64,000 bases of DNA from CAKZML01 sp963823435 (lineage in GTDB: Bacteria; Pseudomonadota; Gammaproteobacteria; Steroidobacterales; BM003). Position numbers and translations under genes: made by a program. Location of the stretch: assembly GCA_963823435.1 (NCBI GenBank), contig CAWGLN010000001.1:1054001-1118000 (forward strand), given 5' to 3'. A model generated the notes under the pieces. That model saw only the letters and a list, made by a program, of their open reading frames with translations. It ran no database searches and was not told where the DNA came from. Shown piece by piece: positions 1 to 8,888 of the stretch. Position 1 is the stretch's first letter; every line of letters starts with the position of its first letter.

Positions 1-1373
1 CGATGGTCTTGAACACGTTGTAGGTCATGATGAGCATGCCCACCAGGAACAGCACGCCACCCAGGAGACGTACGCTGTAGAAGGGGTAGGTCTGCTTGAT
101 GCTTTCCATGAATGAGTAGGTCAGGGTGCCGTCCGCATTTACCGCGCGCCACATCAGACCCTGCATGACGCCGGCCATCCACATGGCGGCGATATACAGC
201 ACGATGCCGATGGTGGCGATCCAGAAATGTATGTCTATCAAACGGATGCTGTACATCTGCTCCTTGCCCCACAACTTGGGAACCAGTGCGTACAGACAGC
301 CCATGGATGATCATCGCGACCCAGCCCAGGGCGCCAGAATGCACATGGCCGATGGTCCAGTCGGTGTAGTGCGACAAGGCGTTGACGGTCTTGATGGACA
401 TCATCGGACCTTCGAAGGTGGACATGCCATAGAAGGACAGGGACACGATCATGAACTTGAGTATCGGATCGGTACGTAATTTATGCCAGGCGCCTGAAAG
501 CGTCATCATGCCGTTAATCATGCCGCCCCAGGACGGCGCCAGCAGGATCAGCGAAAAGACCATGCCCAGTGACTGGGCCCAGTCGGGCAGGGTGGTGTAA
601 TGCAGGTGATGTGGACCGGCCCACATATAGATGGAGATCAGGGCCCAGAAGTGAACCACGGAAAGCCGGTAGGAATACACCGGTCGTCCGGCCTGCTTGG
701 GTACGAAGTAATACATCATGCCCAGGAAGGCGGCGGTCAGGAAAAATCCCACGGCATTGTGTCCGTACCACCATTGCACCATGGCATCGATCACGCCCGG
801 ATAGGCCGAATAGGACTTGGTGAGGGATATCGGTATGGCGACACTGTTAACGATGTGCAGCACCGCCACGGTGATGATGTAGGCGCCAAAGAACCAGTTG
901 GCGACATATATATGCTTGATGCGTCGCTTGACGATGGTGCCGAAGAACACGATGCCATAGGACACCCAGACCACCGCGATCAGCAGGTCAATAGGCCATT
1001 CCAGCTCGGCATATTCCTTACCCTGGGTCAGGCCCAGCGGGAGGGTGATGGCTGCCAGGAGAATGATCAGTTGCCAACCCCAGAAGGTAAACGCAGCAAG
1101 CTTTCCCGCGAACAGGCGCACATGACAGGTTCTCTGCACGATGTAGTAGGAGCAGGCAAACAGGGCGCAGCCGCCAAAGGCGAAAATTACCGCATTGGTA
1201 TGCAGCGGGCGGAGTCGCCCATATGACAACCAGGAGATGCCGGCAGTCAGATCCGGCCAACGAAGTTGGGCGGCGATGATAACGCCCATGAGGAAGCCGA
1301 CAATGCCCCACACCACCGTCATGATGGTGAATTGCCGAACGACGGTGTCGTTGTAGGTGTTGGATTTGTCCAT
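1..1373 (-). CDS. ccoN: cbb3-type cytochrome c oxidase subunit I (CcoN), 3' end cut by window, one frame slip
   Basis: Catalytic subunit of the high-affinity terminal oxidase; inner membrane, reduces O2 and pumps protons. The protein begins MDKSNTYNDTVVRQF. Heme and CuB ligands of the family are visible: RPLHTNAV near residue 60, WWYGHNAVGFF, the cross-link Tyr plus His pair in IYMWAGPHHLHY, and the heme His pair in TDWTIGHVHSGALGW. About 457 residues lie in the window, so only the last ~20 are missing. The frame slips by one base near 295-305: the path to ALVPKLWGKEQMYSIRL and onward needs another frame, beside a CCC run. Everything else is intact, so I read this as a sequence error. A palindrome lies 25 bases upstream of the start. 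ccoO/ccoP would lie beyond the left edge. Confidence 0.93.
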   Translation of the reverse strand, partial: MDKSNTYNDTVVRQFTIMTVVWGIVGFLMGVIIAAQLRWPDLTAGISWLSYGRLRPLHTNAVIFAFGGCALFACSYYIVQRTCHVRLFAGKLAAFTFWGWQLIILLAAITLPLGLTQGKEYAELEWPIDLLIAVVWVSYGIVFFGTIVKRRIKHIYVANWFFGAYIITVAVLHIVNSVAIPISLTKSYSAYPGVIDAMVQWWYGHNAVGFFLTAAFLGMMYYFVPKQAGRPVYSYRLSVVHFWALISIYMWAGPHHLHYTTLPDWAQSLGMVFSLILLAPSWGGMINGMMTLSGAWHKLRTDPILKFMIVSLSFYGMSTFEGPMMSIKTVNALSHYTDWTIGHVHSGALGWVAMIIHGLSVRTGSQVVGQGADVQHPFDRHTFLDRHHRHRAVYRRHVDGRRHAGSDVARGKCGRHPDLLIHGKHQADLPLLQRTSPGWRAVPGGHAHHDLQRVQDH

Positions 1374-1397
1374 GAAAAGTGCCCTGTGCTGGGTATT

Positions 1398-1419
1398 ACC
1401 GACTAACCGGTAAGTCGGT
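1398..1419. promoter_or_regulatory. Near-perfect 22-bp palindrome upstream of ccoN, operator-like
   Basis: Arms ACCGACT and AGTCGGT flank a central ACCGGT with one mismatched base on each side, all sharing one dyad centre at 1408.5. It sits 25 bases upstream of the ccoN ATG, where a repressor site would act. The form resembles operators of TetR-type regulators (inference). No canonical FNR/ANR box (TTGAT-N4-ATCAA) was seen here. Confidence 0.4.
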
Positions 1420-1602
1420 GAAATCTATCCTCCGGAGGCCGCAAAACCCCCGCCGATTGCGGTCGAACCAAGCGTGGATAGTAAGGGAATCCCGCCCGTG
1501 AAAGCAGTACGTGATTGTACTCGGCAAGGGAGGGTGATTTCCAGTTCCCGGCAGGCAGGAGAGGCTGTTATTGTGGGAGCCATTCCCAATGGAGAGACTT
1601 CG

Positions 1603-2082
1603 ATGCGGGCCCGGTTGCCAATCATGCGTTTTTTGCCAGTTCTGTTTCTGCTTGGCTTGCTGTCTGCCTGCGCAAGCCGGCCGCAACTGGTTGCGCCCGA
1701 GCTTGAAGCGGCCGGGGTACGCTTGCAGAGCGTCGGCCTGCTGCAACAGCAGTTCCTGCTGACGCTACGGGTATATAACCCGAACATGGTGCCCTTGCCG
1801 ATCGAAGGTATCGAATATCAATTTGAGCTTGGGGGCCGACGTATGGCTGAAGGGGAAACGCCCGTTTCCTTCTCCATCCCGGCGCAGGAGTCACAAGAGT
1901 TTGATGTGCGTCTGCGCACGAATCTGCTGTCGAGCTTGCGTGACCTGCAAGCCTGGCTCTCCGGTTCACCCGGAGATCTGGAATTACAAGCTGTCAGGGT
2001 ACCGTTAAGGTGGACTTGCCCTTTGTCAGGCCCTTTCGCGTTTTCCGAGGAGGGATCGATTCCGCTGAGTCTGGAGCCATGA
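1603..2082 (+). CDS. LEA type 2 (WHy domain) lipoprotein, locally frame-shuffled near the C-terminus
   Basis: Predicted lipoprotein with signal sequence MRFLPVLFLLGLLSAC; the LSAC lipobox places the lipidated Cys near residue 22. The body matches late-embryogenesis-abundant type 2 / water-stress-and-hypersensitive-response proteins: a beta-rich domain with LRVYNPNMVPLPIEGIEY and a hydrophobic C-terminal strand. The ATG at 1603 follows GGAGAG at about 7 bases. Near 1980-2035 the family-like path hops through all three frames (YKLSG, then TVKVDLPFVRPF, then AFSEEGSIPL) and returns to the original one. That needs three single-base slips whose sum is zero modulo three. Function in this family is poorly defined; a periplasmic or membrane-associated stress role is usually assumed. 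Confidence 0.75.
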   Translation: MRARLPIMRFLPVLFLLGLLSACASRPQLVAPELEAAGVRLQSVGLLQQQFLLTLRVYNPNMVPLPIEGIEYQFELGGRRMAEGETPVSFSIPAQESQEFDVRLRTNLLSSLRDLQAWLSGSPGDLELQAVRVPLRWTCPLSGPFAFSEEGSIPLSLEP

Positions 2083-2190
2083 GGGTCGGGGAACCTTTGC
2101 CCGATAATGCAGGTCAAATTGCGCTGTCACATGAGTAATCAGGAATAAGGATGCATTGCGATACCATGACCGATAGCAGGGGTAAGTGCC

Positions 2191-2467
2191 GTGATCACGG
2201 TGAATTGGCCGAAACGACTGATACTGACTTTTCTCGGTGGTGCGTTGCTGTTGGTCGGCATACTGATGATATTTCTGCCGGGTCCGGCAATTCGTCTTTG
2301 TGCCCGCAGGCCTGGCCTTGCTGGCCCTGGAATACGAGTTTGCCCGCCGCTGGCTGCTGGGTGTACGGCGCTGGTTGTCTGCAGCATGCACGAAATCGTC
2401 GTCGTCGGATCGATGGCTGAATAAATATACAGTTATTGATCAAGTACTGTATACAAACTCATTGTAA
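2191..2467 (+). CDS. Small PGPGW-type membrane protein, frame slip
   Basis: GTG start preceded by AGGGGTAAG. The first part, KRLILTFLGGALLLVGILMIFLPGPA, matches the first membrane segment and PGP motif of the PGPGW family of small putative transmembrane proteins. After a one-base slip near 2290, next to an AA pair in GGCAATTCG, the second half reads FVFVPAGLALLALEYEFARRWLLG, the expected second hydrophobic segment plus basic tail. Without the correction the frame becomes Arg/Cys-rich and ends at 2424; the corrected frame ends at 2467 and overlaps the palindrome at 2426-2453, so the true C-terminus is uncertain. Function unknown. Confidence 0.6.
2426..2453. promoter_or_regulatory. 28-bp nested palindrome
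   Basis: Perfect 8-bp arms TATACAGT and ACTGTATA flank a central perfect palindrome TTGATCAA, with only the two-base spacers mismatched; all share the centre 2439.5. It lies about 215 bases upstream of the protease/transglutaminase/ATP-grasp module in an AT-rich stretch. It is too AT-rich and lacks the T-run of a terminator, so an operator is more likely. The 200-base gap 2468-2668 that follows shows no other gene. Confidence 0.4.
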
Positions 2468-2668
2468 TATATACCAGTTAGTTATCTCCCCAGGCATGGC
2501 GGGAGGAAGGCTAGACCGGGCTTGTGCCGATTTCAGGAGAATCTGTGAGTTATTAGCAAGACGCCTGAAAATCAAGTTACTGAATCAAAGCAACCCGAAA
2601 AATGGCATAATGCTGGGAAACCGGAGCGACCGGCCGATTGACACAATGAACACGAGGCCCGTCAGGGG

Positions 2669-3217
2669 ATGCCTAGAGTAACCAGGGGATGGCGAGCGGT
2701 TGTCAGGCCGGGCTTGTCTGATCTTCAGATGATCGTAATTGCCGCGCTTTTGGCTGCGCCGCAGATAGCCGTTGCCCAGGACCGGCAGATTTTCGGCTAC
2801 CTGGAAAGAGTTGTGATATCCAACGCAGGTCTTACGCTCGCGGCCAAACTTGATACAGGCGCCGACACGTCGTCCCTGCATGCAGAAAACATCAAGCGGT
2901 TTCGCCGCGCCGGAGATCGCTTTGTGCGCTTCCAGGTGCGTGACGAGAACGACGACTTGATCACCCTGGAGCGCCACCTGGCCAGGATTGCGCGTATCCG
3001 GCGTCATGATGGCGACTACCAGCGTAGACCGGTGGTTGAAATGTCGGTGTGCATCGGAACGGTTAGGCGACGGGTAGAGGTCAATCTGATTGATCGCAGT
3101 CACCTGAACTTTCCTTTCCTGCTCGGACGCAGCGCAATGGAAGGTTCGGTGGTGGTAGACCCCGAGCGAACATTTACTACGGAACCCAGTTGTGAACTGG
3201 AGGGAATGGACGAGTGA
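2669..3217 (+). CDS. Retropepsin-like aspartic protease, ATP-dependent zinc protease / RimB family, exported form
   Basis: Annotated family name is 'ATP-dependent zinc protease', but the fold is a retropepsin-like aspartic protease: the catalytic motif is AKLDTGADTSSLH near residue 60, followed by the flap region and FPFLLGRSAMEG near the end. An N-terminal hydrophobic stretch (MIVIAALLAAPQIAVAQ) ending in an AxA-type site suggests export, unlike the cytosolic paralogue at 35757. ATG 2669 follows TCAGGGG. It overlaps the next gene by four bases (ATG-type coupling), and together with the transglutaminase-7TM and ATP-grasp genes forms a conserved gene trio. Inferred role: cleavage of a peptide or amino-acid adduct linked to the ATP-grasp product in the periplasm. 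Confidence 0.82.
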   Translation: MPRVTRGWRAVVRPGLSDLQMIVIAALLAAPQIAVAQDRQIFGYLERVVISNAGLTLAAKLDTGADTSSLHAENIKRFRRAGDRFVRFQVRDENDDLITLERHLARIARIRRHDGDYQRRPVVEMSVCIGTVRRRVEVNLIDRSHLNFPFLLGRSAMEGSVVVDPERTFTTEPSCELEGMDE

Positions 3218-4742
3218 ACAGAAGACATATTTATATCCTGGCTTTTTGCCTCGCCTTGGCCGGGAGCAGTCTGTTCTTGTACAAGGTGCGTACCCTTGGT
3301 TTGCCGCTGGATGCCGCACAGGAAACCGAGGTGTGGACGCTTGAGGCCCACGTTTCTTTCCAGCGCTCGAGCCCCGGTGCGGTGAAGGCGCGCTTGCGTA
3401 TCCCGATGAATCCCCCCGGGTTCAGAATCGTGAGCGAGAATTTTGTATCGCGTGGTTACGGTCTGACCGTGGATGAAAAGGCGGATTCACGAGAGGCCTT
3501 GTGGGCGGTTCGAAGGGTTGCCGGGAAACAGTCCCTGTATTACCGCTTGTCGGTGTATGCGGACCCGGCGCGCCGGGGGAGTCCTGCCAAAACCGGTCTT
3601 TCCCACGGTTCCCGATCTGCCGGAGCCTTATTTTTCCGCCATGGTGGACCTGGCATCCCAGGTTCGGGAGCAGTCAGCTGATATACAGACCTTTACCTCC
3701 ACCTTGTTGCACAAGCTGAATGATCCCACGCCCGAGGAAAATATCAGTCTTTTGCGGGCCGAGGCACGAACCCCGCTGCAACGGGCCGAACTCGCGGTGA
3801 CCCTGTTGGCCGGGGCGCGTATCCCAGCCGAGATACTCCAGGGTGTTGAACTCGGTGAGGACAAGCGTGTGGCCGAGGTGCGACCGATGTTGGCCGTGCA
3901 CAATGGTAATGAGTGGCTCTATTTCGATCCGCGCACGGGCGACATGGGTATGCCAGCACTCCTGTTTCCCGTGGGCATGGGGCAGCAAGCCCCTGGTAGA
4001 CGCGACCGGCGGCCGTGGTGACGCGGTGGAATTTTCGGTTGTGCGCAGTCTGCAGCCGACCATGGAACTGGCGCAGGAAAGGGCTGTCTCCCTGGGTTCC
4101 AAGGTGCCGGAATTCTCTCTTCTGTCGCTACCGCTGGGGACACAATCGGTTTACGGCGTGATCGTCATGATTCCCCTGGGCGCGCTGCTGGTAGTGCTGC
4201 TGAGGAACTTCATAGGAATACGCACCGTGGGCACCTTCATGCCTGTTCTGGTCGCGATTTCCTTTCGTGAAACCCAATTGCTTGGGGGCCTGGCGTTTTT
4301 TACCCTTATCATCGTGATAGGGCTGGCCATCCGGGCGTATATGGAGCACCTGCGATTGTTGCTGGTGCCCAGGCTGGCCTCAGTGCTGACAGTGGTTGTG
4401 ATTCTCATGGCGCTGGTCAGCATTTTCAGTCATCGCATGGGCGTGGAAACGGGTCTGTCCATAGCCCTGTTCCCCATGGTGATCCTGACCATGATGATCG
4501 AGCGTATGTCGGTGACCTGGGAAGAACTGGGCGCCCGGGATGCCATCACCGAGGGTGTTGGAACCATGGGCACGGCAGTCCTGATTTACCTGGTAATGGG
4601 TATTGATGTGGTCAGGCACCTGTTCTTCGTGTTTCCTGAACTGCTGCTGCTGGTATTGGCTGTAACCTTGCTGGCTGGCAGATACACCGGCTTTCGCCTG
4701 AGTGAATATAGGCGTTTCAAAGCCCTGGCGGCCGATCAATGA
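3214..4742 (+). CDS. Inactive transglutaminase-like domain fused to 7-TM domain, two frame slips
   Basis: Membrane protein with an N-terminal signal anchor (MNRRHIYILAFCLALAGSS), an extracytoplasmic transglutaminase-like domain and a C-terminal seven-helix block starting near TQSVYGVIVMIPLGALLVV. The domain order is that of NCBI's 'inactive transglutaminase family' proteins. Its frame changes twice: near 3570 beside a GGGGG run (first frame up to YRLSVYADPA, then LPKPVFPTVPDLPEPY) and near 3990 beside a CCC run (to LVDATGGRGDAVEFSVV). The stop codon overlaps the next start (ATGA). Position between the exported protease and the ATP-grasp ligase suggests it transports or presents a peptide-like product; this is inference. 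Confidence 0.8.
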
Positions 4743-5713
4743 GCCTGTTCACCGCTCTTAATCGTGCCGGGGTGATGGGCATCAATGCCCGTAACGGTGA
4801 TTACATCATGCGTTACAACCCCAGGTCTTTGTTTCCCCTGGTCGATGACAAGCTCTTGAGCAAGCAACTGGCATTGGATCATGGCCTGCCCGTGCCGGAG
4901 CTCTATGGCGTTATTCGCATGCTTCACGATATCCGCAAGTTTGAGCAGATTGTCGAGGGCAAGAATGATTTTGTGCTCAAGCCGGTGCACGGCAGTGGCG
5001 GCAACGGAATCATGGTTATCGGCGGCCGCAGCCGGGATCGTTACCGTACCACCACGGGTCGGATCGTGACCCGGGGCGAGATGGCCCATCACATGGAAAA
5101 CACCCTGGGCGGGCAGTTCAGCCTCGGCGGGCATCCGGACCAGGTGCTGGTGGAGTACCGGGTCAAGTTTGATCCGGTCTTTGATGCTGTCAGTTACCTC
5201 GGGGTGCCTGATATACGCATCATCGTATTCAAGGGTGTACCGGTAATGTCGATGATTCGGCTTCCCACCCGAAGTTCCGATGGCAAGGCCAATCTGCATA
5301 TGGGCGGAGTGGGGGTGGGTATAGACATGCGCAGGGGCGTTACCACCCATGCCGTGGTCGGGATCTCCCCCGTATTCGAGCACCCCGATACGGGTGCCTC
5401 CGTGGTGGGTCTGGATATTCCCCACTGGGAAACCATGCTGGAGATTGCATCCCGTTGTTACGATATTACCGGTCTGGGCTACCTGGGTGTGGACCTGGTG
5501 CTGGATGCTGCCCTGGGTCCGTTGATACTGGAGATGAACGCCAGACCCGGGCTGAATATACAGATCGCCAATGCCACGGGGTTGCGGCCCCGGCTGACTT
5601 ACCTGGAAAACCTGGACCTCAAGGGTCTGTCGGTAGCGGATCGGATTGCCGTGGGTCTGGAGGCGACCAACCGCGATCCCCGTTGCAAATCCGATATCTC
5701 ACCGGCCGCCTGA
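4739..5713 (+). CDS. Alpha-L-glutamate ligase-like ATP-grasp protein
   Basis: Cytosolic ATP-grasp enzyme of the RimK-like superfamily, 324 residues and intact. Visible parts: NGDYIMRYNPRSLFPLVDDK at the N-terminus, the ATP-lid lysine in DFVLKPVHGSGGNGIMVI near residue 80, and the metal-binding end LILEMNARPGLNIQIAN near residue 265. Family members catalyse ATP-dependent peptide-like bonds through an acyl phosphate, but the substrate of this subfamily is not established to my knowledge. It is last in the trio and translationally coupled to the 7-TM gene by a four-base overlap. A second ATP-grasp/retropepsin pair (rimK/rimB) lies 31 kb away. Confidence 0.85.
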   Translation: MSLFTALNRAGVMGINARNGDYIMRYNPRSLFPLVDDKLLSKQLALDHGLPVPELYGVIRMLHDIRKFEQIVEGKNDFVLKPVHGSGGNGIMVIGGRSRDRYRTTTGRIVTRGEMAHHMENTLGGQFSLGGHPDQVLVEYRVKFDPVFDAVSYLGVPDIRIIVFKGVPVMSMIRLPTRSSDGKANLHMGGVGVGIDMRRGVTTHAVVGISPVFEHPDTGASVVGLDIPHWETMLEIASRCYDITGLGYLGVDLVLDAALGPLILEMNARPGLNIQIANATGLRPRLTYLENLDLKGLSVADRIAVGLEATNRDPRCKSDISPAA

Positions 5714-5753
5714 GTACCGCGCGGGCACCTGCTACTGGTCGCCAGGCCAGGCC

Positions 5754-6767
5754 TTACCAGTTGGCGCTCGGAATTTCCCGTAACTCCTCGCCCATGCGCT
5801 CCACCATCAAGGCGGAGATTTCATTGGCGCGAGCGATTTCCATCCCGTCAGGTCCCACAACCAACAGCGCAGTGGCCCAGCCATCGGCCAACATGGCCGA
5901 GACTGCGCGCACACTCACCGAGGCGATGTGGTGGGAGACGGGGCGGTGGGTGCGAGGGTCCAGTGTGTGACTGTAGAGAACCCCGTCCTCAACGAAAAAA
6001 TTGCGGTAGTCGCCACTGGTGGCGATCGCCATGTCTTCAACGGCAACGACTTCCAGTAGCGCCTGTTCACCTGGTATCGGTCTTTCAACTGCGATGCGCC
6101 AGGGGTTGCCCTTGTTGTTGTATCCAGCGGCTTTGAGGTCACCGCCAATTTCCACCATGTAGTCCTCTATACCCTGGTCTGCCAGGACCTGGGCCGCCTG
6201 GTCTACGCCATAGCCCTTGGCAATGGCCGACAGGTCGACATGCAAGGCGGGGTCATGCTTGCGCAAGGCCGGCGGATCCTGCCTCACTTCCAGCATCTGG
6301 TAACCCACGTGACTGGCGGCCTCGGCGATCGCCTCATCGCTGGGGCGGCCGTGCACATCCATGCGTGAACCGAAGCCCCACAGGTCCACCAGTGGACCGA
6401 CAGTGATGTCAAAGGCGCCATTGGTCTGGCGCGAGATTTCCTGGGCGGCAGCCACGACGGTAGCGGTATCCTCGGAAACCGGCACCCAGTCGGTACTGGA
6501 GCCGGAATTGAAACGGCTTAGTTCCGATTCCGGTCGATAAGTTGACATCAGTGCTTCAACCCGTTCGATTTCGGCCGCCAACATCCTGGCGAGTTCGTCG
6601 CGTTGCAGCTGGACCGGCGGGTGCGGAATGCGAACCGAATAGGTAGTACCCATGGCCTGACCCTGGATCAGCCATTCTTCCGGCGCCCTGGAACAACTTG
6701 CAAGGACAAATGCCACACAGAGCCAACCGGCAACCCGGATAGTTCGGGCCAGTATTCTACTTTGCAT
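5754..6767 (-). CDS. apbE: FAD:protein FMN transferase (ApbE), lipoprotein
   Basis: Transfers FMN from FAD to a Thr side chain of target flavoproteins such as NqrB/NqrC or RnfD/RnfG subunits; periplasmic, membrane-anchored. I start at the second Met (6767): MQSRILARTIRVAGWLC runs directly into a lipobox (VLASC), which fits ApbE lipoproteins. Motifs: GQAMGTTYSVRI, LSRFNSG, GAFDITVGPLVDLWGFG, DLSAIAKGYGVDQ and YMVEIGGDLKAAG, then SHTLDPRTHRPV and the C-terminal metal site DGWATALLVVG. Length 337 residues is normal. It overlaps the end of the upstream glycosyltransferase by 11 bases. Confidence 0.93.
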   Translation of the reverse strand: MQSRILARTIRVAGWLCVAFVLASCSRAPEEWLIQGQAMGTTYSVRIPHPPVQLQRDELARMLAAEIERVEALMSTYRPESELSRFNSGSSTDWVPVSEDTATVVAAAQEISRQTNGAFDITVGPLVDLWGFGSRMDVHGRPSDEAIAEAASHVGYQMLEVRQDPPALRKHDPALHVDLSAIAKGYGVDQAAQVLADQGIEDYMVEIGGDLKAAGYNNKGNPWRIAVERPIPGEQALLEVVAVEDMAIATSGDYRNFFVEDGVLYSHTLDPRTHRPVSHHIASVSVRAVSAMLADGWATALLVVGPDGMEIARANEISALMVERMGEELREIPSANW

Positions 6768-7872
6768 GTCGGTCCTGCAGTATCTCGCGAAAAAAGTCAT
6801 GGTGTTGGTTTACCGTCTGATTCACGTTGAAATGCTCGGCTATACGGGTCCTGGCGGCGCGTCCCATACGTTCTCGTCTTGCCGGATCCCGATACAGGTC
6901 CTCCACCGCGCGGGCGATCGCCCGGGCATCCCCGGGTTGCACTACGATACCGGATTCCCCGTCCACCAGGAGTTCGGCGCTGCCGCCGGTGTCCGACACT
7001 ACCGGTGGCACACCGTAGACCATGGCCTCGATTACCGTCTTTGGCAGGCCTTCGCGTTTCAAAGAAGCCAGCACGGAGACCTGGCAGGCCGCGACAATTG
7101 CCGGGGCATCCTTGCGGTGACCGGTCAGGATAATGCGTTCCCTGGCGGGACTACTGGCCACCAGTTGCCGGATTTCGGGAGCATCCATGCCGCTGCCCAC
7201 CAGCAGCCACCAGGCGGGAATATCGGACCTAACCAGACCGGCTGCCTGGATAAAGGTCGGCACGCCCTTGCGGGGTCGGTTATTGGCCACACACACTACG
7301 ACGAAAGCATTTTCAGGAATACCGAAATCTTCGAGATTACACGGCGTGTCCCGGTACCAGGCGAGGTCGTGCCCTTTGTATATAGCCACCACGTTTTGTG
7401 GCCGGCGCACCTGGGTGCGCAGATCATCCCGGGTGGCCCGGGACACGCATACAATGTAATCCACACGAGGATGCAAATGCGTCAGGTAGGCAGCAGGATC
7501 CCAGCGTGAAATATTGCCGGTCTGGCCTCGATAGGTGACCACTTTCACCGGCAGTCCGATGGCGGCAAAGGCCGTGTTTGCGATGGCCATATTATTAAAG
7601 GCATACACGATGTCGATAGCATGCTCACGCAGATACCGGCGTATAAACCGGATGGCCTCCAGGCTTATTTTTGAACGGGGTGTAAAATCGACCAGCGTAA
7701 TGCCGGCCTCACGCATACGCTCGCAGTAGGCCGAGTCGCCCTCGGTCATCACCGTGACGCTTACACCGGCCCTGGCCAGGCCGACGAAAATCTCCGCCTC
7801 CGGCCGCACGCTGTTAAGTGTATCCCCATGGCTGGAAATGCAAAGAAGCCGGATTGGCTTTTGAGCCGTCAT
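6757..7872 (-). CDS. Glycosyltransferase family 4 protein
   Basis: GT-B fold retaining glycosyltransferase, 371 residues, starting MTAQKPIRLLCISSHGDTLN. The C-terminal donor-binding half has NRPRKGVPTFIQAAGLV, ILTGHRKDAP and the E-x7-E region SLKREGLPKTVIEAMVYGVP followed by GGSAELLVDGESGIVVQPGD, typical of GT4. Probably transfers a sugar to a lipid-linked or LPS/exopolysaccharide acceptor; donor and acceptor cannot be read from sequence. It sits 12 bases downstream of the FkbM methyltransferase on the same strand and overlaps apbE, so the three may be co-transcribed. Confidence 0.87.
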   Translation of the reverse strand: MTAQKPIRLLCISSHGDTLNSVRPEAEIFVGLARAGVSVTVMTEGDSAYCERMREAGITLVDFTPRSKISLEAIRFIRRYLREHAIDIVYAFNNMAIANTAFAAIGLPVKVVTYRGQTGNISRWDPAAYLTHLHPRVDYIVCVSRATRDDLRTQVRRPQNVVAIYKGHDLAWYRDTPCNLEDFGIPENAFVVVCVANNRPRKGVPTFIQAAGLVRSDIPAWWLLVGSGMDAPEIRQLVASSPARERIILTGHRKDAPAIVAACQVSVLASLKREGLPKTVIEAMVYGVPPVVSDTGGSAELLVDGESGIVVQPGDARAIARAVEDLYRDPARRERMGRAARTRIAEHFNVNQTVNQHHDFFREILQDRHAK

Positions 7873-7884
7873 GTATTCCCAGGC

Positions 7885-8694
7885 CTATTCAGGCCGCTCC
7901 CATAACAGGTTCATCTGGTGGTCGTCGCCAAGCAGGGATTCCCTTGTAATCGGTGTCTTTTGTCCCTCATCCACCCTGGTGCACTGGAACCCAAGGCCAT
8001 ACATCATGTCCAGCAACTCCATTGGCGCCAATCCCGCATCAAGCATGAATTTTGGTGAATATTCAAAAAGCACGGTCGGGCTTCGCTTGAGGACTTCGAG
8101 TCCGCCACGAAGAGCTACTAACTCGTATCCTTCGATGTCAATTTTTATGAATCGGGGGACCCGATTGCGAAGATCCCGCTCCACCCAGAACTCGTCCAGG
8201 GTAACGGTACGAATCCGAATCCTCTCTCCGTCATTGATGGGCAAGAGGGAATGTCTGCCGGTGTTTTCGCCCGCATAGGCGAACATGTCCTGTTCCCCCG
8301 GATGATCGGATACAGCACAAGGAACGACAGTGACCATCGAGGCGGAATTACGGCGCAGATTTTCTCTCAACAATGCAAGGTTGGAGGGGTGTGGCTCGAA
8401 CGCAAAAATATCCACACCCTGTGGCGCCATCGAATTCAGGATGAGTGAATACCAGCCAATATTTGCCCCTATATCCAGGACGACATCGCCTGGCTGCAGC
8501 GTCAGCGTCTGCTTCAGGAATCGGGTCAAGATTGGATCGTGGGCGCCGTACTTGTAAATGTGTCGGCCAATCACATCGCGGACCTTGACTTTGAGGTCCA
8601 GGCCATACTCGGGAGCACGGGCATCAAGTGTATCTGAACCCAGAAGATGACGGTGAAGGAGAAAGTTCAAGGACCGTAGCCAGACTGCGCTCAT
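7885..8694 (-). CDS. FkbM family methyltransferase
   Basis: SAM-dependent methyltransferase of the FkbM type, 269 residues. The SAM-binding motif I is DVVLDIGANIGWYSLIL, followed by FEPHPSNLALLRENL (motif II) and RFIKIDIEGYELVALRGG, the family signature with a conserved acidic Glu. FkbM-type enzymes often O-methylate sugars in glycans. The adjacent GT4 gene, 12 bases downstream, supports a glycan role. The 194 bases upstream to 8888 contain nothing I recognise. Confidence 0.88.
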   Translation of the reverse strand: MSAVWLRSLNFLLHRHLLGSDTLDARAPEYGLDLKVKVRDVIGRHIYKYGAHDPILTRFLKQTLTLQPGDVVLDIGANIGWYSLILNSMAPQGVDIFAFEPHPSNLALLRENLRRNSASMVTVVPCAVSDHPGEQDMFAYAGENTGRHSLLPINDGERIRIRTVTLDEFWVERDLRNRVPRFIKIDIEGYELVALRGGLEVLKRSPTVLFEYSPKFMLDAGLAPMELLDMMYGLGFQCTRVDEGQKTPITRESLLGDDHQMNLLWERPE

Positions 8695-8888
8695 GCATGG
8701 GCTCCTGCGGTAGCTGATGTGTGCAGCTCGTGTTTACGCTGGTGTGCCGTTGTCAAGCCAGCTCGGCGGATTATACCCATGTTGTGAACCCGGGGTCTGT
8801 GACCGGGATGATTGCCAGGCGGGCCATGCCCAAATAACCGGCGCGGACCCGACCGCCTGGAACCGGGAAGCCCGCGCACAATCGGCGG

